Assembly: GCA_046732855.1 (NCBI GenBank)
Contig: JBKPNX010000137.1
Location: 1-14,483 of the forward strand
Direction of reading: 5' to 3'
Length of the DNA: 14,483 bases
Source of the DNA: JBKPNX01 sp046732855
Lineage (GTDB): Bacteria > Pseudomonadota > Alphaproteobacteria > Geminicoccales > Geminicoccaceae
Shown: positions 6,535 to 13,373 of the stretch, piece after piece
Layout of the letters: each line of letters opens with the position of its first letter
Numbering within the stretch: the stretch's first letter is position 1
Position numbers and translations under genes: made by a program
The notes under the pieces: model-generated
What the model was told of the DNA's origin: nothing
The model's database searches: none
Seen by the model: the letters and a program-made list of their open reading frames with translations, nothing else

Positions 6535-7968
6535 TCAGCGCATCAGCTTGGCGTCGAAGCCGTGATCGCCGAAGGACAAGAGCGTCTTCTTGCCCTTCAT
6601 CAGGGTCTCGAGCAACACCCGATGACCCCACAGCTGATGCAGATGGCCAAGCGTCTTCTCGGCATAGCCGATGTGCAGGTCGCGGCCATCGTGCTCGTGC
6701 TTTACGTAGAGGGCGCGGTTGTTGCCGTAATCGGCGTCGTAGATCCGGATCACCGGCTGGGCGTTCATGCCGACGGTGCGGATCAGGGTCTCCTTGATCT
6801 CGCGCCAGCCATCCTCGCCGGACACCTTGGTCACCACGAGATTGTCGCCGCGCGGCTCAAATTCAAACAGGTCGAGCTCGCGCATCAAATCCTGGGTCAA
6901 GAAGCGGCGCAGGAACGAGGCGTCGCGGTCGGTCTCGCGCACCTCGAAGATCTTCTCGCGGCCCGACTTGTTGGGCGCGCCGTAGGCCTCGAGCTCGGCT
7001 TCGGTCGGCTCGTCGAAGCGGCGCTCGATGTCGTGCCAGACCTTGAAGCCCAGGTGATAGGGATTGATCCCGGCCGGATGGGGCGAGAGCACCTGATTGT
7101 GCCGGACCAGGAACTCCATGTGGATCTCCTGGGGCAGATCGAGGCTGTTCATGATCTGGTGGTGCCAGTAGCTGGCCCAGCCCTCGTTCATGATCTTGGT
7201 CTCGATCTGCGGCAGAAAATAGCCGGCCTCCTCGTGCACGATGGTGAGCACGTCCTGCTGCCACGACTGGAGATGCCGATTATGGTCGCGGATGAACAGG
7301 AGGAGGTCGTCCTCCGGCTCGAGCGGCACGGTGCGCAGGTCGGGCTCGACATACTCCGGGGGTCGATGAAGGCGCGCGAACGGATCGGCGCGTGGTTCGG
7401 CCGCCTCCAGTCGGCGCTGCCGCTGCTCCTTTGGGCTGAGCTTGCGGATCGCCGGGTTACGTCGGCAGTTCATCGACAGCGCGTGCGCCGCGTCGAGCAG
7501 ATCTTCGACCCGCTCGAGACCGATCGAGGGATCCTCGATGTAGTCGCGGATGCGATCGGCGCGCGCCTTGAACTGCCCTAGCATCTGGTCGGCGCGCGTC
7601 GCGCTCGTGAACGTGAAGTTGTTCTTGAAGAAGTCGTTGTGGCCGTAGACATGCGCGATCGTCAGGATCTGCAGGCACAGCGTGTTGTCGCGCATCAGAT
7701 AGGCCAGGCAGGGATTCGAATTGATCACCAGCTCGTACGGCAGACCGACCACGCCATGGTCGTACATGGTCTTGGTCTTCTCGTAGCTCTTGCCGTAGCT
7801 CCAGTGGGGATAATGCGCCGGCATGCCGTGGTAGGCGGTGTAGCCGAGCATCTGCCCGTGGTCGCAGATCTCGAACTCCTGCGGGTAGCAGTCGAGACCG
7901 TACTCGGCGACCCGCTCGCGGATCGCCTCGTCCCAGTACTCGAGATCCTTGAGGTTCCAGTTGGCCAT
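6535..7968 (-). CDS. SpoVR family protein (YcgB-like)
   Basis: The 477-residue product aligns throughout with SpoVR/YcgB proteins, which run about 470-510 residues. It carries HGMPAHYPHWSYGKSYEKTK (47-66), the VNSNPCLAYLM-type segment (INSNPCLAYLM, 82-92), HVYGHNDFFKNN (106-117), HEEAGYF (245-251) and NEGWASYWHH (261-270). SpoVR is needed for spore cortex formation in Bacillus, but in proteobacteria it is a stress and stationary-phase protein of unknown biochemistry. The conserved HxxxH and EGxAxxxH blocks look like a metal site, which is my inference. A TAGGAG ribosome binding site lies about 6 bases before the ATG at 7968, and the gene follows the DUF444 gene by 38 bases, giving the standard prkA-yeaH-spoVR order. 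The protein lacks signal and membrane segments, so it should be cytoplasmic. Confidence 0.97.
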   Translation of the reverse strand: MANWNLKDLEYWDEAIRERVAEYGLDCYPQEFEICDHGQMLGYTAYHGMPAHYPHWSYGKSYEKTKTMYDHGVVGLPYELVINSNPCLAYLMRDNTLCLQILTIAHVYGHNDFFKNNFTFTSATRADQMLGQFKARADRIRDYIEDPSIGLERVEDLLDAAHALSMNCRRNPAIRKLSPKEQRQRRLEAAEPRADPFARLHRPPEYVEPDLRTVPLEPEDDLLLFIRDHNRHLQSWQQDVLTIVHEEAGYFLPQIETKIMNEGWASYWHHQIMNSLDLPQEIHMEFLVRHNQVLSPHPAGINPYHLGFKVWHDIERRFDEPTEAELEAYGAPNKSGREKIFEVRETDRDASFLRRFLTQDLMRELDLFEFEPRGDNLVVTKVSGEDGWREIKETLIRTVGMNAQPVIRIYDADYGNNRALYVKHEHDGRDLHIGYAEKTLGHLHQLWGHRVLLETLMKGKKTLLSFGDHGFDAKLMR

Positions 7969-8006
7969 AACGCTCCTACAGCCCCGGGCGCGGAGACGGG
8001 CCTGGC

Positions 8007-9227
8007 TCAGGCGTCAGCGCCGGCGCGATCACGCGACAGGAAAGCCTTGAAGCTCGGCCAGATGTCCTCCTTGCGCTCGATCAACACCGATTGGAAGTTG
8101 TCGGCCTCGAGGCGGCGGAACAGGTCGAGCATCGAGCTCTCGTAATAATGCGAGCCGAGCGGCTTGATCTCCCCGTAGCCGAACAGGTTGCACACCTCGC
8201 ACAGCTCCTTGGCCGCCTTCAGCGCATTGGCGTTGTCGGAGTCGAAGTTGTCGCCGTCGGAGCAGTGGAACGCGTACACGTTCCACAGGCTCGGATGGTA
8301 GCGGTCGTAAATGATTTCCAGGGCCTTGTTGTAGCCCGAGGAGATCAGCGTACCGCCCGATTCGCCCTTATGGAAAAACTCCTCCTCGGTGACCTCGCGC
8401 GCCTGGGTGTGATGGCCGATGAACACCAGATCGACGTTCTGGTACTTGGTGCTGACGAACTGATAGAGAAGGAAGAAGAAGCTGCGCGCCAGATACTTCT
8501 TCATGCTGTCCATGGACCCCGAGGTGTCCATGATGCAGATCACGACGGCATTGGATTCCTCGCGGGTGTCCTCGACCAGGCGCTTGTAGGTCAGGTCCTC
8601 GCGGCGGAACGGAAACCGCTCCTGCTCGTCCTCGTCGCGCAGCGCGGCCGGACCCGGGCGCTGCCGCACGAGCGGCGGCACCTCGCTCGGCCTGGCGGTC
8701 GCCACCTTGCGCCGCACGCGCGACTTGGCGGTACGCCGGCGATCCAGGTGGACGCGCACGCCGACGCGCCGGTAGCCCTTGCGCTTGGCGATCCGCTCGG
8801 ACATCACTTCGCGCAGGATCTTGCGCTCCATGTCCGGGAGCTCGAGATCCTCGAACATGATCTCGATCAGCTCCTCCAGGGTGACGTCGGTCTCGTAATA
8901 GTCGACCCCCGGCTGATCGCCGGCGCGGCCCGCGCCATCGCCGTCCTTCTGCGCCTTGCCGATGACCTGCCCCGGTTCGGTGCCGCCCTCGCCAGCGCCG
9001 GCCTGGGGCTGGTTGTCGCCGTACACGAAGCGGTATTCCTTGATCCCGCGGATCGGGACCTTGATGATCCGGTCGCGGTCGCGGCCGATGATCGATTCTT
9101 CCGAGATGATGTCGGCGATGTTGTCGCGGATCGCCTCGCGCAGCTTCTCGCGATGGCGCTGCCGATCGCCCGCGCTGCGGTCGGAGCGCAACGCGTCGGA
9201 GGATGAGAAGGGCCGGAAAACCGCCAT
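8007..9227 (-). CDS. yeaH: DUF444/UPF0229 family VWA-like protein (YeaH/YhbH)
   Basis: The 406-residue product is a YeaH/YhbH homologue, slightly shorter than the ~427 residues of E. coli YeaH. The N-terminus has the RHREKLREAIRDNIADIISEE region (24-44). A Gly/Asp/Gln-rich low-complexity linker follows (72-108), then a conserved acidic helix (EELIEIMFEDLELPDMERK). Next is a von Willebrand A-type domain whose metal-ion-dependent adhesion site DTSGSM is at 234-239. The end of the protein carries YGEIKPLGSHYYESSMLDLFRR-type conserved sequence. VWA proteins paired with AAA+ ATPases usually act as adaptors, and prkA lies 30 bases upstream, so a PrkA-YeaH partnership is likely. The ATG at 9227 has only a weak, distant ribosome binding site (GGGAG about 13 bases upstream), so translation may depend on that of prkA. 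The product should be soluble and cytoplasmic. Confidence 0.95.
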   Translation of the reverse strand: MAVFRPFSSSDALRSDRSAGDRQRHREKLREAIRDNIADIISEESIIGRDRDRIIKVPIRGIKEYRFVYGDNQPQAGAGEGGTEPGQVIGKAQKDGDGAGRAGDQPGVDYYETDVTLEELIEIMFEDLELPDMERKILREVMSERIAKRKGYRRVGVRVHLDRRRTAKSRVRRKVATARPSEVPPLVRQRPGPAALRDEDEQERFPFRREDLTYKRLVEDTREESNAVVICIMDTSGSMDSMKKYLARSFFFLLYQFVSTKYQNVDLVFIGHHTQAREVTEEEFFHKGESGGTLISSGYNKALEIIYDRYHPSLWNVYAFHCSDGDNFDSDNANALKAAKELCEVCNLFGYGEIKPLGSHYYESSMLDLFRRLEADNFQSVLIERKEDIWPSFKAFLSRDRAGADA

Positions 9228-9257
9228 GGTTGCTCTGTTTTCTCCCGTGCGCCCCGC

Positions 9258-11189
9258 TCAGTCGCGCCAGAGGTGGTTGGCGGCGTATTTCAGGATGGTG
9301 TCGATGCTGTCCTCGGGATAGCCGCTCTCGATCAGGTTCTGGACCATGGCGTCGTACTTCTGCTGCTGCTCCTCGTCGCGCGTGCGCGCCTTGGTGATGA
9401 TCCGCGACAACTCGCGCACCGAGTTCATCAGCTTGCGCTCGATCGCCTCCTTAAGGGGTTCGTAAGCGATGTAGCTGATCCGCTCGCCGCGCCGCGTCGC
9501 CGCCCAGAGATATGCGATCACTTCCTGGCGGAAGCCGTCCGCGGCCGAGCCGATGATCGCGATCTGCTCCTCGATCGACTTGAGGAACGCCTCGTCGGGC
9601 TGCAGCTCCTCGCGCGTGTTGGCGTCGCGCACCTTGGACTTGGTGACGTACGCCTCGGCATGGTCGAGGTAGTTCTGGAACAGCGTCTCCGCCTGCTCCT
9701 TGTAGGAGTAGATGAACGCCCGGGTGATGTCCTTCTCGAGCATCTCGAGATAGGCCTTGTGCAGCGTGTCCTGGAGGAACTCCAGGTACTGTTTGCGCAC
9801 GTCCTCGGCCAGATCGGCCTCGCGCACCATGGCGATCAGCGCCTCGCGCACGCTGATCGGATGGATCGAGGTCGGGTTTTGGCTGAGCGCGTTGTCCAGC
9901 GCCTTCATGATGAAGCGAGTCGAGATGCCGAACATGCCCTCGCGCTTCACGTCCTCCTGCAACTCGCGCGCGGACAGCTTCTTGGTGCGGCCTTTCTCGA
10001 TCACCTCCTCGCCGTTGTACAGGCGCAGCTTGGTCATCAGGTCGCACTTGGCGGTCGGCTCGAGCCGGGTGAGAATCGCGAACATCGACGCGATCTCGAG
10101 GGTGTAGGGCGCAATGTGCGCGTCGAACTTGGAGCGCCTGAGGAACTTCTCGTAAATCTTGACCTCTTCCGACAGGCGCAGATTGTACGGCACGCGCACC
10201 ACGACGATGCGGTCGAGGATCGCTTCGTTGGTGTGGTCGGCCTTGAATTTCTGCCACTCCGCCTCGTTGGAGTGGGCGACGATGCAGGTGTCGACGTACA
10301 CGGTGCCGTGCCGGCCGGGCGCCGGCACGAAGCGCTCCTGGGTCGCGGTGATCATGGTGTGGAGATACTCGGTCTCGTTCTTGAAGACCTCGATGAACTC
10401 CACCATGCCGCGGTTGCCGACGTTGAACGCGCCATTCAGCTCGAGGATGCGCGGGTCGCCCTCGGAGTAGCGGTCGAGCTTGGAAATGTCCTCGGAGCCG
10501 ATCAGGACCGAGGTGTCCTGGTTGTTGGGGTCGACCGGCGGCACCACGCCGATGCCGCGCCTGGCGCGCTTGGAGAACGACACCGTGCGGACCGGCATCT
10601 CCTCGTAGCGGCCGCCGAATTCATTGAGCAGGCGGTAGCGGGTGACGGGATTGAGGTCGCCCTCAATCTTGACCCCGAGCATCTCTTCGAACGCCGGGCG
10701 GAGATGGCGCGGGACCAGGGTGAGCGGATCGCCCTGCATCGGATCGCCATCGATCGAGTAAATGGGGCGCAGCTCCTCGAGCCCGCGGATCAGTCGATCG
10801 ACCAGGGAGCTCTTGCCGGAACCGACCGGGCCCATCAGGTAGAGCACCTGGCGGCATTCCTCACCGCCCATCGCCGCGGAATGGAAATAGCGCACGATCT
10901 TGTCGAGCGTGCGCTCCATGCCAAAAAACTCTTCCTTGAAGAACCCGTATACCTTGATCGGCTCGTCGCCATAGATTCGCTGAATCCGCGGATCGTTTTC
11001 GGGATTGAGTTCGGACACGCCGGCATCGACGACCATGTCGTGAATGCGCCGATGCGACGATTTGGCCAAGCCCGGGTCAGCTTTGACCAGCTCCAGGTAC
11101 TCGAGGAACGTACCCTGCCACTGCTGCTGCTGGCGTTGTTCCCGGTCTTCCTGGATTAGCTTGGCGAAATCGCTCGTCTGTTTGGCCAT
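9258..11189 (-). CDS. prkA: PrkA family AAA+ protein (YeaG-like serine protein kinase)
   Basis: The 643-residue product matches the length of E. coli YeaG (~644). It has the N-terminal PrkA AAA+ domain with Walker A GPVGSGKSS (120-128), the conserved SFSKRARRGIGVVPPVDPNNQD segment (about 200-221) and a GMVEFIEVFK Walker-B-like strand, followed by the C-terminal PrkA domain. The family is described as a serine protein kinase responding to starvation and stress, though its ATPase domain is Lon-like, so its true activity is debated. I chose ATG 11189 over the GTG at 11196-11198 because that GTG lies inside the strong GAGGTGA ribosome binding site. It is the first gene of the prkA-yeaH-spoVR run, with a 30-base gap to yeaH. 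The long frames on the opposite strand reflect GC-rich codon bias. Confidence 0.97.
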   Translation of the reverse strand: MAKQTSDFAKLIQEDREQRQQQQWQGTFLEYLELVKADPGLAKSSHRRIHDMVVDAGVSELNPENDPRIQRIYGDEPIKVYGFFKEEFFGMERTLDKIVRYFHSAAMGGEECRQVLYLMGPVGSGKSSLVDRLIRGLEELRPIYSIDGDPMQGDPLTLVPRHLRPAFEEMLGVKIEGDLNPVTRYRLLNEFGGRYEEMPVRTVSFSKRARRGIGVVPPVDPNNQDTSVLIGSEDISKLDRYSEGDPRILELNGAFNVGNRGMVEFIEVFKNETEYLHTMITATQERFVPAPGRHGTVYVDTCIVAHSNEAEWQKFKADHTNEAILDRIVVVRVPYNLRLSEEVKIYEKFLRRSKFDAHIAPYTLEIASMFAILTRLEPTAKCDLMTKLRLYNGEEVIEKGRTKKLSARELQEDVKREGMFGISTRFIMKALDNALSQNPTSIHPISVREALIAMVREADLAEDVRKQYLEFLQDTLHKAYLEMLEKDITRAFIYSYKEQAETLFQNYLDHAEAYVTKSKVRDANTREELQPDEAFLKSIEEQIAIIGSAADGFRQEVIAYLWAATRRGERISYIAYEPLKEAIERKLMNSVRELSRIITKARTRDEEQQQKYDAMVQNLIESGYPEDSIDTILKYAANHLWRD

Positions 11190-11194
11190 GCACG

Positions 11195-11201
11195 TCACCT
11201 C
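11195..11201 (-). promoter_or_regulatory. ribosome binding site of prkA
   Basis: GAGGTGA on the minus strand stands 5 bases before the ATG at 11187-11189. It settles the start, because the upstream in-frame GTG (11196-11198) falls within this site and so cannot use it. Confidence 0.8.
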
Positions 11202-11254
11202 GCTGGCTCGTACGTCGTCCTGTGGACCGCTTGCTGCAGATTACCGCTTCGCGA

Positions 11255-11268
11255 TGACGGTAACGTCA
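11255..11268. promoter_or_regulatory. inverted repeat TGACG-N4-CGTCA upstream of prkA, possible operator
   Basis: TGACG (11255-11259) and its exact complement CGTCA (11264-11268) flank GTAA, about 65 bases upstream of the prkA start. The symmetry and position suit a dimeric regulator binding site, but a 5-bp half site can arise by chance and no regulator gene is in the window. Confidence 0.3.
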
Positions 11269-11789
11269 GCCGACCCATTCGTATCCCCGCGACCCAGAGC
11301 CTTGCCGCTCCGACCCGCCGTGATCGCACACTAGGGTTAAAGCTCTGACCATTGCGTTAAGGACACGAGATGTGGGTCGAAACCGCGTCGGCTGCGACCG
11401 ACCCGGCGCTTCAGCCTACTCCTTAGATCTAGGTTGGCATCATCGGTTGACGACCGTTGCGGCGGGGCCACACCGCGCACGACGCGTCTTGGCCGTCAGC
11501 GACTTGCTGCGCGCGCAAGACGGTCATCATCCGAAGCGGTTTCTGCACGATCAAAGTTTGACAACTGGACGAAACGGACCTGCCAATTTCGTCCTCGACC
11601 AGAAGATTAGCAAGCAATTGCGCAACGTTCAACCATGTTAATGAATTCGACATTAGATCGAATATTGCAAAATTGTTGCGCGCCGGGCTGGGGAATCGGT
11701 CCGCTCGGCGGCGCCCGGCGGGGCCCGGCCCAGCCGCTCCGCGGGTCCCTGCGCCGTCCCTGACGCACGCTTTGCCAAGCGCGCATGGC

Positions 11790-11819
11790 TTGACTACAGT
11801 CCCCGAGCACCGGCTCTAT
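11790..11819 (+). promoter_or_regulatory. probable promoter of the tctCBA operon
   Basis: TTGACT (11790-11795) and CTCTAT (11814-11819) are 18 bases apart, close to the alphaproteobacterial housekeeping consensus (TTGACx, 17-18, CTATxT). A start of transcription near 11826 would give a leader of roughly 55 bases before tctC. Confidence 0.5.
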
Positions 11820-11881
11820 CAACACCGGATCGGAGGTCATGCCGCGCGGCGTCCCGGCCGTCGGCTGCAGTGGGAGGCATC

Positions 11882-12859
11882 ATGATCATTCACACAATAT
11901 TCCGACTTGCCGGCGTCGCGGCGGTGGCCCTCGCCACGCTCGGCACCGCGCCTGCCCAGGCGGCGTATCCCGAGCGGCCGATCACCCTGATCGTACCTTG
12001 GGGCGCGGGGGGCGGGACCGACGCCACCGGCCGCATCCTGGCAAGCATGATGGAAAAGCAGCTGGGCGTACCGGTCAGCGTGGTCAACCGGACGGGCGGC
12101 TCGGGCGTGGTCGGCCATTCGGCGATCGCCACCGCGGCCCCCGATGGCTACACGCTCGGCGTCGTGACGGTCGAGATCGGCATGATGCACTGGCAGGGCC
12201 TGACCGACCTGACCTATGAGGACTACACGCCGCTCGCATTGTACAATGCCGATGCGGCCGGCCTGCAGGTGCGCGCCGACGCCGAATGGCAGACTGCGCA
12301 GCAGCTGCTCGACGCGGTGAAGGCCAACCCCGGCGAGCACAAGGCCTCGGGCACCGGCCAGGGCGGCATCTGGCACCTGGCGCTCGCCGGCATGCTGCAG
12401 CAAGCCGGCATCCCGCCCGATGCCGCGCCGTGGGTGCCGAGCCAGGGCGCCGCGCCCGGTCTGCAGGATCTGGTCGCGGGCGGCGTCGACATCGTACCCT
12501 GCTCGGTGCCGGAGGCGCAGGCGCTGCTCGAAGCGGGCCGGGTCAAAAGCCTCGCGGTGATGAGCGCGGAGCGCAACCCGACATTCCCGGACGTGCCGAC
12601 CCTCAAGGAGGCGACCGGGCTCGACTGGACCGTCGCAGCGTGGCGCGGCATCGCCGGGCCCAAGGACCTGCCCCAGGAGGTGTCGGACAAGCTCGTGCCG
12701 CTGCTCGAGCAGATCTGGCAGAGCCAGGAGTTCCGCGACTTCATGGCCCAACGGGGTTTCGGCCTGGTGTGGCGCGATCCCGAGGGCTTCCGCCAGTGGA
12801 TGGCGGCGAGCGACGAGAGCCTCGGGGCCGTGATGAAGGGGGTGGGTCTCGCCAACTGA
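11882..12859 (+). CDS. tctC: tripartite tricarboxylate transporter substrate-binding protein (Bug/TctC)
   Basis: The 325-residue product is a periplasmic Bug-family receptor that captures a small organic acid for the TctAB membrane pair. A signal peptide spans residues 1-27 (hydrophobic core, AQA cleavage motif), followed by AAYPERPITLIVPWGAGGGTD (27-47), the classic start of mature Bug proteins with the ligand-contacting VPWGAGGGTD loop. The middle and end (SGVVGHSAIA, PDGYTLG, a VPTLKEATGLDW motif near the C-terminus) also match the family. The ligand cannot be predicted; citrate, other carboxylates and aromatic acids are all known. I chose ATG 11882, which has GGGAGG at 11872-11877 just upstream; a GTG at 11870 in frame is possible. 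An out-of-frame ATG at 11839 also has a good GGAGG. It heads a C-B-A operon, followed after 31 bases by tctB. Confidence 0.95.
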   Translation: MIIHTIFRLAGVAAVALATLGTAPAQAAYPERPITLIVPWGAGGGTDATGRILASMMEKQLGVPVSVVNRTGGSGVVGHSAIATAAPDGYTLGVVTVEIGMMHWQGLTDLTYEDYTPLALYNADAAGLQVRADAEWQTAQQLLDAVKANPGEHKASGTGQGGIWHLALAGMLQQAGIPPDAAPWVPSQGAAPGLQDLVAGGVDIVPCSVPEAQALLEAGRVKSLAVMSAERNPTFPDVPTLKEATGLDWTVAAWRGIAGPKDLPQEVSDKLVPLLEQIWQSQEFRDFMAQRGFGLVWRDPEGFRQWMAASDESLGAVMKGVGLAN

Positions 12860-12890
12860 GCGGTCGTGGACCGGCTCGGGGAGGGCTGCG

Positions 12891-13367
12891 GTGCGGGTCA
12901 ATGATGCCGTGATCGGCGCGGCGCTCGTGCTGTTCGCCGCCGCCATGATCTGGTACACGCGCAACTTCCCCGAGATGCCCGGCCAGCATTACGGCCCCGC
13001 CCTGTTCCCGGTGCTGATCGGCATCGGGTTTCTGCTGACCGGCGCTGTCCTGATCGCGCGCGGCGCCGCCCGGCTGCGGACCGAGCCCCTGTTCAGCGGC
13101 GGCGCCTGGCTGCGCTCCGGTCCGCATCTGATCAATTTCATGGCCATCGTCGGCGGTCTGCTGCTCTACATCCTGATCTCGGACCGGCTGGGCTTCATTT
13201 TGACCGCGCTGCTGCTGCTGTCCGGCTGGTTGCTGCTGTTCCGGCGCGGCCGACCGCTCTCTTCGTTCGCCATCGCCCTCGGCGTCACGTTGGCCGTCGA
13301 CTACCTGTTCAGCAAGCTGCTGCTCGTGCCGCTGCCGGCCGGCGTGCTGCAGCCGCTCCTCTACTGA
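12891..13367 (+). CDS. tctB: tripartite tricarboxylate transporter small membrane subunit TctB
   Basis: The 158-residue product has the size and layout of TctB: four hydrophobic helices at about 7-23, 40-58, 80-96 and 100-115, with a further hydrophobic segment at about 125-140. It also carries the family segment FPEMPGQHYGPALFPVLIG (25-43) after the first helix. It pairs with TctA in the inner membrane. The start is GTG at 12891, preceded at a normal distance by GGGGAGGG. It sits 31 bases after tctC and 6 bases before tctA, consistent with one transcript. The membrane-segment limits are by eye. Confidence 0.9.
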   Translation: MRVNDAVIGAALVLFAAAMIWYTRNFPEMPGQHYGPALFPVLIGIGFLLTGAVLIARGAARLRTEPLFSGGAWLRSGPHLINFMAIVGGLLLYILISDRLGFILTALLLLSGWLLLFRRGRPLSSFAIALGVTLAVDYLFSKLLLVPLPAGVLQPLLY

Positions 13368-13373
13368 ACGGTC

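Larger units (their letters stand above)
11190..11881. other. divergent intergenic region between prkA and the tctCBA operon
   Basis: This ~690-base region separates two outward-transcribed operons and should hold both promoters. I see no gene: the short open frames lack ribosome binding sites, recognisable domains and sensible codon use. The middle (about 11540-11680) is markedly AT-richer, typical of regulatory DNA. I found no GGAAC-type EcfG -35 element on the prkA strand, so a general-stress-response promoter is not visible. A GC-rich stretch (about 11685-11760) has the potential to fold (GGCTGGG/CCCAGCC) but lacks a T-run, so it is not a terminator. The only good promoter candidate is the plus-strand one at 11790-11819. 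Confidence 0.6.

Noticed and set aside
9273..11159. A very long open frame on the plus strand opposite prkA, and similar long antisense frames opposite the SpoVR, YeaH, flavoprotein and transferase genes
   Set aside because: GC-rich codon bias leaves the antisense frames free of stops. The products show His/Arg/Leu/Val-rich mirror composition and no domains, whereas the sense frames match known families end to end.
11429..11653. A 74-codon frame on the minus strand in the prkA-tctC intergenic region
   Set aside because: No ribosome binding site, no recognisable domain, and the frame loses protein-like character in its second half.
11684..11760. GC-rich inverted repeat as a terminator upstream of tctC
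   Set aside because: Only about 7 bp pair cleanly, the loop is long, and no T-run follows on either strand.
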